Origin: Asaia bogorensis
Lineage (GTDB): Bacteria; Pseudomonadota; Alphaproteobacteria; Acetobacterales; Acetobacteraceae
DNA length: 24,563 nt
Assembly: GCA_945886995.1 (NCBI GenBank)
Contig: CAMCZJ010000013.1
Span: 1-24,563, forward strand
Direction: 5' to 3'
Below are positions 6,856 to 13,952 of this stretch, one piece after another. Each line of letters begins with the position of its first letter. Position 1 is the first letter of the stretch. The position numbers and the translations under genes were made by a program. Below the pieces are notes generated by a model. That model was given only the letters and a program-made list of their open reading frames with translations. It did not search any database and was not told the origin of the DNA.

Positions 6856-8841
6856 ATGATGCCGCCCGGCGCGCTTTGGGGCCAGGTGCAAATGGCCATG
6901 CAGCAGGGACGGCTTGAGGCGGCGCAGGCTGGCGCTGAACAAATTCTGCGTGCCGCGCCGCGCCATCCGGGCGCTCTGCATATTCTTGGTGTGATCTGCC
7001 TGCAACGCCAGCAAATGCCTGCGGCTCTGCGCTGGCTGAAAAAAGCCACTCAGGCAGACCCGCGCAATGCCATGATTTGGGCGACGCTTGGCTATGCGTT
7101 GTTTGAAGGCGCTGGCTTTCGTGATGCGGTGGAAGCGTTCCGCAAGGCGGCTTCGATTGATCCACGCGCGCATCCGGCCTTGCATGGTTTGGGTAAAAGC
7201 CTGCAAGCCTTGGGCAGGCATCAGGAAGCAACCGGCGCTTTGGGGCGCGCCGTGGCGCTTGAACCGCGCAATGCGGATTACGTGAATGATCGCGGCGTGG
7301 CGCTGATGGAAAGCGGTATGCTCGCCGAAGCGATCAAGGATTTCGATGCGGCGCTGGATCTGGTGCCAGGGTTTTTCGGCGCCTTCCTGAACAAGGGCTT
7401 GGCGTTGAAGAAGCTTGGCGATGCGCGCGCTGCCTTGGTGGCGTTGGATCAGGCCATTGCGCTTAACCCTTCCTATGCGCCGGCGCAAAGCAACCGCGCG
7501 GCGATACTGCTGGATTTGGAAGAACACGCGCGAGCCTTGGCAGCGGCTGAGCGCGCGATTGCGCTTTCGCCTGGCTTTGCGGAGGCGTGGAATAATCAGG
7601 GTCTTGCGCAGCTTGGCCTTGAGCAATCTGACGCGGCGCTTGCAAGCTTTGCTGAAGCCGTAAGGCTTGATCCAGGTAATGCCGCCGCGCACTACAATGC
7701 GGCTGGTGTTCATGTGCAGCTTGGCGATTACACCAAGGCTTTGGAAGCGTATCGGCTGTGCCTGCGCGCCGCGCCTGGGCATCTTGTGGCCTTGAATGAT
7801 CTGGGTTTGGCGGAAGCGGCCCTGGGAAATCACGCCGCGGCGCTTGAATGTTATGAGCGTGCACTGAAAATAGCACCCGATTTCGCTGATGCGCAATTCA
7901 ACAAGGCGCTGACCCTGCTGCTGAATGGCAATCTGGCTGAAGGTTGGCGCCTTTGGGAAGCGCGCAAGCGTAAGAAAATTCCTGTTGGCTTTCAGGATTT
8001 TGGCCTGCCGCTTTGGACCGGGACACAGGATTTGGCGGGGCGGCGCATTCTGCTGCATTGGGAACAGGGCTTCGGCGATACAATTCAATTCATTCGTTAT
8101 GTGCCGCTTGTGCAAGCCAAGGGCGCCCATGTAGCGCTGATGGTGCAGCCTGAATTGGCACCGCTGATCCGCCGCGTGATGCCGGACATGGCTTTGGTGA
8201 GTGAACTGCCTTCTGATGCCACGCTGCAATGCCCCTTGATGAGCCTGCCGCGCGCCTTTGGCACCGTCTTGCAGAATATTCCACCCTCACCCCTGTGGCA
8301 GGCGGATGCAGCGCGGCGTGACGTTTGGTCTGCGCGAATTGGTATTGCGGATCGGCCAAGGATTGGCTTTGCCTGGCGCGGCAATGCGCGCCATGGCAAT
8401 GATCGCAACCGGTCCATGGCAGTGCCGGATTTTCTGCCATTGATTCGCGGGCCCGCTGCCTGGTTCGGCATTCAGAAGGGCCTTCCGGAGACTGACCGGC
8501 AGGCGCTTTCCCAAGCGCCCGCCTTGCGTGTTTTCGATGAAGAGATCGAGGATTTTGAGGATACGGCCGCGCTGGTCGCTGAGATGGATTTGATCATCAC
8601 GGTTGACACCAGCCTTGCGCATCTGGCGGGCAGCATGGGCCGCGCATGCTGGGTCCTGCTGCCCTTTAATCCGGATTGGCGGTGGTTGCTCAATCAGCAA
8701 GGCAGCCCTTGGTATGCTTCCCTTAGGTTGTTTCGCCAAAAACATATCGGCGATTGGGCGGCGGTTGTGGCTGAAGTGCAAGCGGCGCTTCAGTCACGTT
8801 TGGCTGAAGCGGGCGGCGGCTTTAGTCGCCAACCACCGTAA
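6856..8841 (+). CDS. TPR-repeat protein with C-terminal glycosyltransferase-like domain
   Basis: This 661-aa protein has two parts. Residues about 5-380 hold roughly eleven 34-residue tetratricopeptide repeats, for example the repeat starts at HPGALHILG, NADYVNDRG and FAEAWNNQG. From about 385 the sequence is GT-B-like: RILLHWEQGFGDTIQFIRY, PRIGFAWRGN and near the end TVDTSLAHLAGSMGR followed by LLPFNPDWRWLL. This pairing is typical of proteins annotated as tetratricopeptide glycosyltransferases, related to heptosyltransferases, and some act in surface or protein glycosylation. The acceptor here is unknown. No signal peptide is evident, so it is probably cytoplasmic. Its last 20 bases overlap the 3' end of the opposing tail-fibre gene. 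Two adjacent ATG codons (6856, 6859) leave the exact start open. Confidence 0.88.
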   Translation: MMPPGALWGQVQMAMQQGRLEAAQAGAEQILRAAPRHPGALHILGVICLQRQQMPAALRWLKKATQADPRNAMIWATLGYALFEGAGFRDAVEAFRKAASIDPRAHPALHGLGKSLQALGRHQEATGALGRAVALEPRNADYVNDRGVALMESGMLAEAIKDFDAALDLVPGFFGAFLNKGLALKKLGDARAALVALDQAIALNPSYAPAQSNRAAILLDLEEHARALAAAERAIALSPGFAEAWNNQGLAQLGLEQSDAALASFAEAVRLDPGNAAAHYNAAGVHVQLGDYTKALEAYRLCLRAAPGHLVALNDLGLAEAALGNHAAALECYERALKIAPDFADAQFNKALTLLLNGNLAEGWRLWEARKRKKIPVGFQDFGLPLWTGTQDLAGRRILLHWEQGFGDTIQFIRYVPLVQAKGAHVALMVQPELAPLIRRVMPDMALVSELPSDATLQCPLMSLPRAFGTVLQNIPPSPLWQADAARRDVWSARIGIADRPRIGFAWRGNARHGNDRNRSMAVPDFLPLIRGPAAWFGIQKGLPETDRQALSQAPALRVFDEEIEDFEDTAALVAEMDLIITVDTSLAHLAGSMGRACWVLLPFNPDWRWLLNQQGSPWYASLRLFRQKHIGDWAAVVAEVQAALQSRLAEAGGGFSRQPP

Positions 8842-9196
8842 GGCTATTCGCTGGAATAACCACAACACCCGGTACATTCAGCGTAGCGGGTGTGGCAAGT
8901 GGGGCCCATAGCAAGGGGTTACCCGTGGCTTGCGCATCAAAGACACCGATATGGGTAAGCGTGCCCGGCGGCGAGGTGAAATTGAAGCGAATTTCGGTGG
9001 GGTTGGATTGCGTACCGGTTCCAAAAAACAACACGGCTTGTCGCGCATAGCCGTTGCCGTTTGGTTCCCCAATCAGGCCCGTTGCGTCTGACCCGCCCGT
9101 ACCAAGGGCCACGAATACCGTGGCGGGCAGGGTTGGGCGACGGCCAACTGCCGAACGGCTGAGTAGATTCTTCGCGTAATCGGTGAGCGATGTCAT
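8822..9196 (-). CDS. Phage tail-fibre-type protein
   Basis: The 124-aa protein begins MTSLTDYAKNLL and continues PATVFVALGTGG (24-35), GNGYARQAVLFFG (47-59) and GTLTHIGVFDAQATGNPLLW (78-97). This is the pattern of small phage tail-fibre or structural proteins whose relatives read YLE-LL, ATVYVALF, GYARQAV and THFGIFDA. The start at 9196 is chosen over an upstream in-frame ATG at 9265 because AGGA lies 8 nt before it and the family begins with this motif. It is the last gene of a three-gene minus-strand cassette and ends inside the 3' end of the convergent glycosyltransferase gene. A stable hairpin (9237-9266) lies upstream of it. Its role as part of a surface or tail-like particle is inferred from family resemblance. 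Confidence 0.7.
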   Translation of the reverse strand: MTSLTDYAKNLLSRSAVGRRPTLPATVFVALGTGGSDATGLIGEPNGNGYARQAVLFFGTGTQSNPTEIRFNFTSPPGTLTHIGVFDAQATGNPLLWAPLATPATLNVPGVVVIPANSLTVVGD

Positions 9197-9236
9197 GCGT
9201 GTCTTCCTGAAGAAAGTGGAGGCGAAGCGTTGGGGA

Positions 9237-9266
9237 ATGTCCGCCGCGCTAATGCGCGGCGGCATT
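9237..9266. repeat. Strong intergenic hairpin inside the tail cassette
   Basis: CCGCCGCGC (9241-9249) and GCGCGGCGG (9254-9262) are perfect complements separated by TAAT. AATG and CATT outside them extend the stem to 13 bp with one bulged T at 9240. It lies between the tail-spike-like gene and the small tail gene on the minus strand. No T-tract follows on either strand, so it is not a standard terminator. It may limit read-through, stabilise the upstream message or affect translation of the downstream gene. Confidence 0.6.
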
Positions 9267-9298
9267 ATGCTTGTGCCGCTGCTGCGGCCCTGAAGGGA

Positions 9299-11236
9299 TC
9301 AGGACACCACAGCGCCATCGGGCCAGCGCCAGGCGGCGCCGTCGCTGATGGCAAGGCGCTTATTGGAGGCGCCGTCTGCGACATAAATCATGCTGCGCGG
9401 ATAGGACGCAGCCGGCGGAAGGGTTGCGACCGTAAAGGATGGCAGTTGCAGCGGTGAACCCGCCTGCACGGCACCCGTCCCTTTGCCAAGCAGTAGGAGT
9501 GCGACATTGGCATCCGCGCCCTGTGCGGTGATCTGTGGCGGCGTACCCGTTGCCGTGCCGTTGATGCGTACGAAGTTCGTGGGTGTGGCTACCGCATTTA
9601 CTTCAAAGGCAAGATTGCCACGGCTATTGAAGCGCACTGGTGCGATATTTTTGGCGGAAATCGCGACCGGGATATTGGCATCTGTTCCAGTGGCCGCGAT
9701 GCTTGGCGCCCCGCCCGCTAGGCTGCTTGTCACGGTGAGCTGATTGACACTGCTTGCAGGGGTGCTGAGCGTTAACGCATTGGCGCCTGACACACCGCCC
9801 AGCGTCGTGGTGCCTGACGCAACGCGCATCAGCTCCGCGCCGCCTGCGCTGAACGCCAAGACGCCGGAACTTGGTTGGGAAACGCCGGTATTCTCAGACC
9901 CAATCATGATCCCTGGCCGATCAATGCGCCCTGCCGGTGCTGCGGATGCGACGAAGCCCGTGGTATTCGCATTGATCAGCGGACCGGAATTGCCATTGCC
10001 GAGCAAGGCGGGGGAGCCAAGATACACCTGGTTGGGTGTTCCGACGGTCACATTGGCCAGATGAATGGCGGCGGAGCCATCATTCAGGCGGTTGTAGCGC
10101 TCCGCCCTGAAGGCGAAGATATCCAGACGATTATTGCTGCCATTTATGCGGATGGCGTTGCTTTCCGCGACATCCACGCGAAGGTTGGCGATCTGGAGCC
10201 TGACATTGTTTGAATCGATCAGAATACCCGCCGCACCAGCAATCGGCACAGGCGCGCCAGCGGTGAAGAGCTCCCCTTGCGTGGTCATATTGGCGATCCG
10301 GCCATCCACGTCATTGCCATCAATCCAAACGCCGTATTTCGAGAAATCGGCGTAGATATTGCTGCCGTAGAATTTGGTGGTGACCCCTGACGCGGAGGGG
10401 CTGAAGCGCAGCGTGGAACGCGCGCCAAGGACGAAGATATCATCCAGAAAAACGCCATCCACCTTCCGGAAAACCAGCGCATCCTGATTATTCTGCTGCC
10501 AAGTAACGACATGGCCGTTATCGGTGCTGAAGGTCCAGAAATGCACATGTTCCAGCCGGCAAATGTCAAGGCAGCGGTCCACTTCAACGCCGCGGGTAAA
10601 GACCTGACCGCGCAAGCGCTTGATGCTCATGCGCCCGGAATTGTCGCACCAAATGCCACGATTGACCGCAACAAGAAGAATGTTTTCGAAATCCACCGCG
10701 CCAAGGCAATCCTGCACGCGGAAGACGTAATCATAATCCGTGGGCGTCCAGGACGCGGAATAGGCTTGGTTGTGGTATTGCCGGATGGCGATATCGCGCA
10801 CGATGGAACCGCGCGCCATGCTGCCTGAGAAGGTGAAGGGCGTGAAGCCGGTCTGGTCAATCTTGAACCAGGTGCCATTGGCTTCATTGGGGCCTTCGGT
10901 GAAGCCAGCGCCTTGCAGGATGACGGTAACGCCATCAATCACAATGGGACCGGCGATCCGATAGATCCTGGCGCCGAATTGCAGCACACCGCCGCCTGCG
11001 GCCTTTAGCGCATTGATGGCCGCTTGGATGGCGGGTGCGTCATTGGCGGTGCCGTTCCCAACCGCACCGAAATCCCGCACATGCAGTGGGCGGTCGCCCA
11101 GGATGCCGCTGCGCAATTGCGCAAGGCTGGCGCGGCGCGTGGCAAGCGGCCCGCCGTTATTCTGCACAATCGGCAGCATGTCTGCGTCGGCGGTGGTGGT
11201 GACGCTGGGCAGCGCGCTGATCTTGGAATCGGACAT
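9299..11236 (-). CDS. Tail-spike-like protein with pectate-lyase/right-handed beta-helix fold
   Basis: The 645-aa protein starts MSDSKISALPSVTTTADADM, a short N-terminal adaptor seen in alphaproteobacterial tail proteins. VRDFGAVGNGTANDAPAIQ at 53-71 is the hallmark of the pectate-lyase-3/GH28-like superfamily. It is followed by a long region rich in short beta-strand and Asn/Gly turns (for example LRFSPSASG, GILIDSNNVRLQIANLRV), which fits a parallel beta-helix to about residue 420. The C-terminal third is low in charge with repeated TATGTPPQITAQGADANVAL-like units and ends MIYVADGASNKRLAISDGAA, typical of tail-fibre tips. The start at 11236 is preferred because AAAAGG lies upstream and the family begins MSDSKIS. 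It probably binds or cleaves a surface polysaccharide. No signal peptide is present. Confidence 0.82.
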   Translation of the reverse strand: MSDSKISALPSVTTTADADMLPIVQNNGGPLATRRASLAQLRSGILGDRPLHVRDFGAVGNGTANDAPAIQAAINALKAAGGGVLQFGARIYRIAGPIVIDGVTVILQGAGFTEGPNEANGTWFKIDQTGFTPFTFSGSMARGSIVRDIAIRQYHNQAYSASWTPTDYDYVFRVQDCLGAVDFENILLVAVNRGIWCDNSGRMSIKRLRGQVFTRGVEVDRCLDICRLEHVHFWTFSTDNGHVVTWQQNNQDALVFRKVDGVFLDDIFVLGARSTLRFSPSASGVTTKFYGSNIYADFSKYGVWIDGNDVDGRIANMTTQGELFTAGAPVPIAGAAGILIDSNNVRLQIANLRVDVAESNAIRINGSNNRLDIFAFRAERYNRLNDGSAAIHLANVTVGTPNQVYLGSPALLGNGNSGPLINANTTGFVASAAPAGRIDRPGIMIGSENTGVSQPSSGVLAFSAGGAELMRVASGTTTLGGVSGANALTLSTPASSVNQLTVTSSLAGGAPSIAATGTDANIPVAISAKNIAPVRFNSRGNLAFEVNAVATPTNFVRINGTATGTPPQITAQGADANVALLLLGKGTGAVQAGSPLQLPSFTVATLPPAASYPRSMIYVADGASNKRLAISDGAAWRWPDGAVVS

Positions 11237-11324
11237 GATTTGCCTTTTCGTGGTTGACCGAACGCGCCGGATGCAATGGTCCGATGCGTCGTGATTGGGA
11301 TGAGGGGGGGGCGAGCGAAACGCT

Positions 11325-11975
11325 TCAGAACAGCAGCAATTGGCCACCGGCTTCGAGGAGTAGGAAGCGCCCTTCTTCAGTCAGCAGGCGTGGCGGAGCG
11401 CCGATCGCGAATGGTGGAGATGCAATGGTATGGGTTGCATCTGCGGCATTGCGCGCGATGATTCGGTAGCCACCGCCCGTTGTCTGGGCAGCGAAAAGGG
11501 TATTGGCCCTGCCTGCACCCACAGCCGCATTTTGACTGGCAAGAACCGCCCCTTGGGCGTTCAGAAGCTGAAACGTCACATTGGCGATGTTGCCCAGAAT
11601 GCTGGCGCCGACAGGGATGGAGGCACCGGGTTCAATCGCCTCTGGCATCGGGTCCAGAATAATGGCGCGGACCTGCGCGTTGCCCGATAGGCTGAGCCGG
11701 AAGGGCAGGTTTGCAGAGCGGCGGACTTCAACCGGCGCAGCTGCGGTGTCGAGTGTCAGGCCGGCGCCGGTAAGGTTATTGGCGCGGATCGGCAGTATCA
11801 TGGTCGCATCGGCGGCCTGCACCACCACGATATCGCCGGCACGCATTTGCTGGCCGACTGGGGCGAAGTAATCGGCTACTTGAACCTGCGCCTGGCTATC
11901 TGTGGTGCGGTAATGCCAGAGCGTGAAGCCATTGGCGGCGCTGAGCACCGTAAGATTGGTGGCGGTGAAAGGCAT
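11325..11975 (-). CDS. Unknown protein of the tail-like cassette
   Basis: The 216-aa protein begins MPFTATNLTVLSAANGFTLW. The start at 11975 is well supported by AGGAG about 6 nt upstream, and no hydrophobic leader follows. Residues 16-60 (GFTLWHYRTTD, then DYFAPVGQQMRAGDIVVV) resemble uncharacterised phage or tail-associated proteins of alphaproteobacteria. The middle (about 85-190) looks like a beta-sandwich with alternating hydrophobic residues. The C-terminus RLLTEEGRFLLLEAGGQLLLF (196-216) has the short repeating leucine pattern often seen at the end of tail proteins. It is the first gene of the minus-strand cassette and lies 88 nt upstream of the tail-spike-like gene. I cannot assign a family or function with confidence. 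Confidence 0.72.
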   Translation of the reverse strand: MPFTATNLTVLSAANGFTLWHYRTTDSQAQVQVADYFAPVGQQMRAGDIVVVQAADATMILPIRANNLTGAGLTLDTAAAPVEVRRSANLPFRLSLSGNAQVRAIILDPMPEAIEPGASIPVGASILGNIANVTFQLLNAQGAVLASQNAAVGAGRANTLFAAQTTGGGYRIIARNAADATHTIASPPFAIGAPPRLLTEEGRFLLLEAGGQLLLF

Positions 11976-11987
11976 GGATGCTCCTGA

Positions 11988-12009
11988 TGCCCCGCCGCGC
12001 GGCAGGGCA
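11988..12009 (-). promoter_or_regulatory. Near-perfect palindrome next to the ribosome binding site of the tail cassette
   Basis: A 22-bp palindrome has arms TGCCCCGCCGC and GCGGCAGGGCA with a single mismatched pair. In the minus-strand transcript it ends 2 nt before the AGGAG Shine-Dalgarno (11981-11985) of the gene starting at 11975. An RNA hairpin here could hinder or set ribosome access. As DNA it could instead be an operator. Either function is inference. Confidence 0.45.
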
Positions 12010-12084
12010 TGCGCCCGGCAGTCGGCAGGGGGGTTAAGGTTCGGGGAAAAGGGGAGCTTCGGGCGCAATACGGCCCTTGATGGG

Positions 12085-12117
12085 GATTTACGTAAAGGAC
12101 CAACGACCCATTGTCAA
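12085..12117 (-). promoter_or_regulatory. Possible promoter for the tail cassette
   Basis: A perfect TTGACA -35 hexamer lies on the minus strand at 12117-12112, in the 268-base gap between the divergent cassette and the small lipoprotein gene. The expected -10 position 17 nt on reads TACGTA, a weak match. It would leave a leader of about 110-130 nt containing the palindrome at 11988-12009. The rest of the gap shows no clear signal for the plus-strand gene. Confidence 0.3.
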
Positions 12118-12243
12118 GGAAAAATAGCCTAGCAGATGAATTTTGTCCGCCACATCGAGTTTGCGGTGATTTCGGCTACAAGGACGCCGGCGGGTATTGG
12201 GCGCCGCCATGATTCGGCCCCGGCATTGGGGTATAGAGACGTC

Positions 12244-12609
12244 ATGCGCGTCTTGCCCCTAGCCCTTGCCTTGATGCTCACCGCCTGTGCCGAGCGCTGG
12301 GAGAAACCTGGCGCGACAGAAGCCGATTCGGACGCCGCGCAATCCGCCTGCACCGCCCAAGCGGCGGAGGAAATCAAGCCAGCCATGGTCTGGATGCAGG
12401 TGCAGCCGGCCTATTGGGAACCTGGCGAGACCCATTGCTGGACCGGACCCAATGGCACGACGCGCTGCACCCGCCGCCCGTCGCGCCTCCGCCCAGCGAT
12501 TTATGATTGGGTGGATGTGAATATCCCGATCCGGCAGGAAGCCCGCGCCAAATGCCTGAATGAACGGGGCTTTACCTATAAGGGGCTTAGGCCGCTCAGG
12601 CTTTTTTGA
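12244..12609 (+). CDS. Small cysteine-containing lipoprotein, function unknown
   Basis: The 121-aa protein starts MRVLPLALALMLTAC, a short type II signal peptide with lipidated Cys at residue 15. An upstream in-frame start at 12136 would bury this signal, so 12244 is preferred. The mature part has four cysteines (C36, C65, C75, C104), enough for two disulfides, in SACTAQ, THCWTGPNGTTRC and AKCLNERGF. The last motif, Cys followed by a short E-R-G-F/Y, recurs at the end of many small proteobacterial lipoproteins. The protein is probably held in the periplasm or outer membrane. I do not recognise a named family. The gene ends in a T6 run that may belong to a terminator. Confidence 0.72.
   Translation: MRVLPLALALMLTACAERWEKPGATEADSDAAQSACTAQAAEEIKPAMVWMQVQPAYWEPGETHCWTGPNGTTRCTRRPSRLRPAIYDWVDVNIPIRQEARAKCLNERGFTYKGLRPLRLF
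12585..12607 (+). terminator. Possible intrinsic terminator overlapping the lipoprotein stop
   Basis: An imperfect stem at 12585-12601 (GCTTAGG with CTCAGGC, including two G-T pairs and one mismatch) is followed directly by TTTTTT at 12602-12607. The stop codon TGA of the lipoprotein uses the last T. A second inverted repeat, AATCCCG (12612-12618) with CGGGATT (12638-12644), lies just downstream. The stem is weak, so the call is tentative. Confidence 0.3.
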
Positions 12610-12679
12610 GCAATCCCGGGTTGATGCTGAAGAAGGGCGGGATTAGCTTGCGCGGCTTGCTGCAAAGGTTCTGTCCCAC

Positions 12680-13882
12680 ATGAAGCTCATCGCTGATCGT
12701 CTCGATCGTATTTCGCCCTCTCTCACCATTGCCATGACTGCCAAGGCGCGCGCGCTGAAGGCCGCGGGCAAGGATGTGATTGGCCTTTCCGCCGGGGAGC
12801 CGGATTTCGATACGCCACGCAATGTGAAGGACGCGGCGATTGCGGCGATTGAACGGGGTGAGACGAAATACACCGATGTTGCCGGCACCCTGGAACTCCG
12901 CCAGGCAATCTGCGCCAAGTTCAAGCGCGATCACGGCATTGACTATATGCCTGAGGAAATCCTGGTCGCGACTGGCGGCAAGCAGGTGATCTTCGACGCG
13001 CTGGTGGCCACCATCAATCCGGGCGATGAGGCGATTATCCCTGCCCCATGCTGGGTTTCCTACCCTGATATCGTGGCGCTGGCGGAAGGCACGCCGGTGA
13101 TTGTGCAATGCGGCCAGAATTCCGGCTTCAAAATGACCGGTGAGCAGCTGGAAGCCGCGATCACGCCGCGCACCAAATGGCTGATTTTGAACAACCCCTG
13201 CAACCCGACCGGTGCGGCCTATAACGCGGCGGAGATCAAGGCGCTGACGGATGTGCTGATGCGCCATCCGCATGTGTGGGTTTTCACTGATGATATCTAC
13301 GAAAAGCTCGCCTATGATGGCTTCAAGCCGGCAACAGTTTTGGAAGTGGAGCCGCGCCTGAAGGACCGTACGGTCACCATGAATGGCTGTTCCAAGGCCT
13401 ATGCCATGACCGGCTGGCGCATTGGCTTTGCTGGCGCGCCGATCTCATTGATCAAGGCGATGGACAAGCTGCAAAGCCAGTCAACCTCCAACACGTCTTC
13501 CGTGTCTCAGGCGGCGGCGGTGGAAGCGCTGACCGGGCCGCAGGATAGCATTGAAGATATGCGCAAGGTCTATGAACGCCGGCGCAATCTGGTGGTAGAT
13601 ATGCTGAACGCGGCGCCGGGGCTGCGCTGCCACAAGCCGGAAGGCGCATTCTACGTTTTCCCGGATATGCGCGGCTGCATCGGCAAGACCACCGCGGGCG
13701 GCAAGAAGATTGAAACCGATGAGGATTTCACCATTGCCCTCCTGGAAGAAGTGGGCGTGGCAACTGTGCATGGCGCAGCCTTCTTGAGCCCCGGGCATTT
13801 CCGTATTTCTTATGCCACATCGGATGACGTGCTGAAGGAAGCCTGCACGCGCATTCAGAAGTTCTGCGCGGGAATGAAGTGA
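12680..13882 (+). CDS. aatA: Class I aminotransferase, AatA-type aspartate/prephenate aminotransferase (copy 1)
   Basis: This 400-aa PLP enzyme closely follows the rhizobial AatA pattern along its whole length. It transfers amino groups between aspartate (or related amino acids) and 2-oxo acids in the cytoplasm, and some family members also use prephenate. SAGEPDFDTP is at 37-46, GGKQ at 99-102, PAPCWVSYPD at 121-130 and NNPCNPTG at 171-178. TDDIYEKL at 203-210 supplies the Asp/Tyr cofactor ligands. The Schiff-base lysine is K239 in GCSKAYAMTGWRIG, and a carboxylate-binding Arg is R375 in FRISYAT. No truncation is seen. AAAGG lies 12 nt before the ATG. A paralogue follows 70 nt downstream. 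Confidence 0.92.
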   Translation: MKLIADRLDRISPSLTIAMTAKARALKAAGKDVIGLSAGEPDFDTPRNVKDAAIAAIERGETKYTDVAGTLELRQAICAKFKRDHGIDYMPEEILVATGGKQVIFDALVATINPGDEAIIPAPCWVSYPDIVALAEGTPVIVQCGQNSGFKMTGEQLEAAITPRTKWLILNNPCNPTGAAYNAAEIKALTDVLMRHPHVWVFTDDIYEKLAYDGFKPATVLEVEPRLKDRTVTMNGCSKAYAMTGWRIGFAGAPISLIKAMDKLQSQSTSNTSSVSQAAAVEALTGPQDSIEDMRKVYERRRNLVVDMLNAAPGLRCHKPEGAFYVFPDMRGCIGKTTAGGKKIETDEDFTIALLEEVGVATVHGAAFLSPGHFRISYATSDDVLKEACTRIQKFCAGMK

Positions 13883-13888
13883 TTGGTG

Positions 13889-13913
13889 GCGCTGTCCCTA
13901 ACTGGGGCAGCGC
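13889..13913 (+). terminator. Hairpin between the two aminotransferase genes
   Basis: GCGCTGTCCC (13889-13898) pairs with GGGGCAGCGC (13904-13913) around the loop TAACT: ten pairs, one of them G-T. It starts 6 nt after the stop of copy 1. No T-rich tail follows, so it may be a weak terminator or an mRNA-stabilising or processing element between the paralogues. Confidence 0.4.
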
Positions 13914-13952
13914 TTACGCTCTGCCCTTGTCATTGTTGAAAACAGGATCGCC

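Noticed and set aside
6739..8229. Long minus-strand open frame (496 codons) opposite the TPR-glycosyltransferase gene
   Set aside because: It lies antisense to a clear TPR protein, is rich in Arg/His/Gln with no recognisable domain, and is the expected mirror of GC-rich codon bias.
8822..12068. Prophage
   Set aside because: Only tail-fibre-type genes are present. No integrase, terminase, capsid, portal, lysis gene, tRNA or att-like direct repeat was seen, and the flanks are ordinary chromosomal genes.
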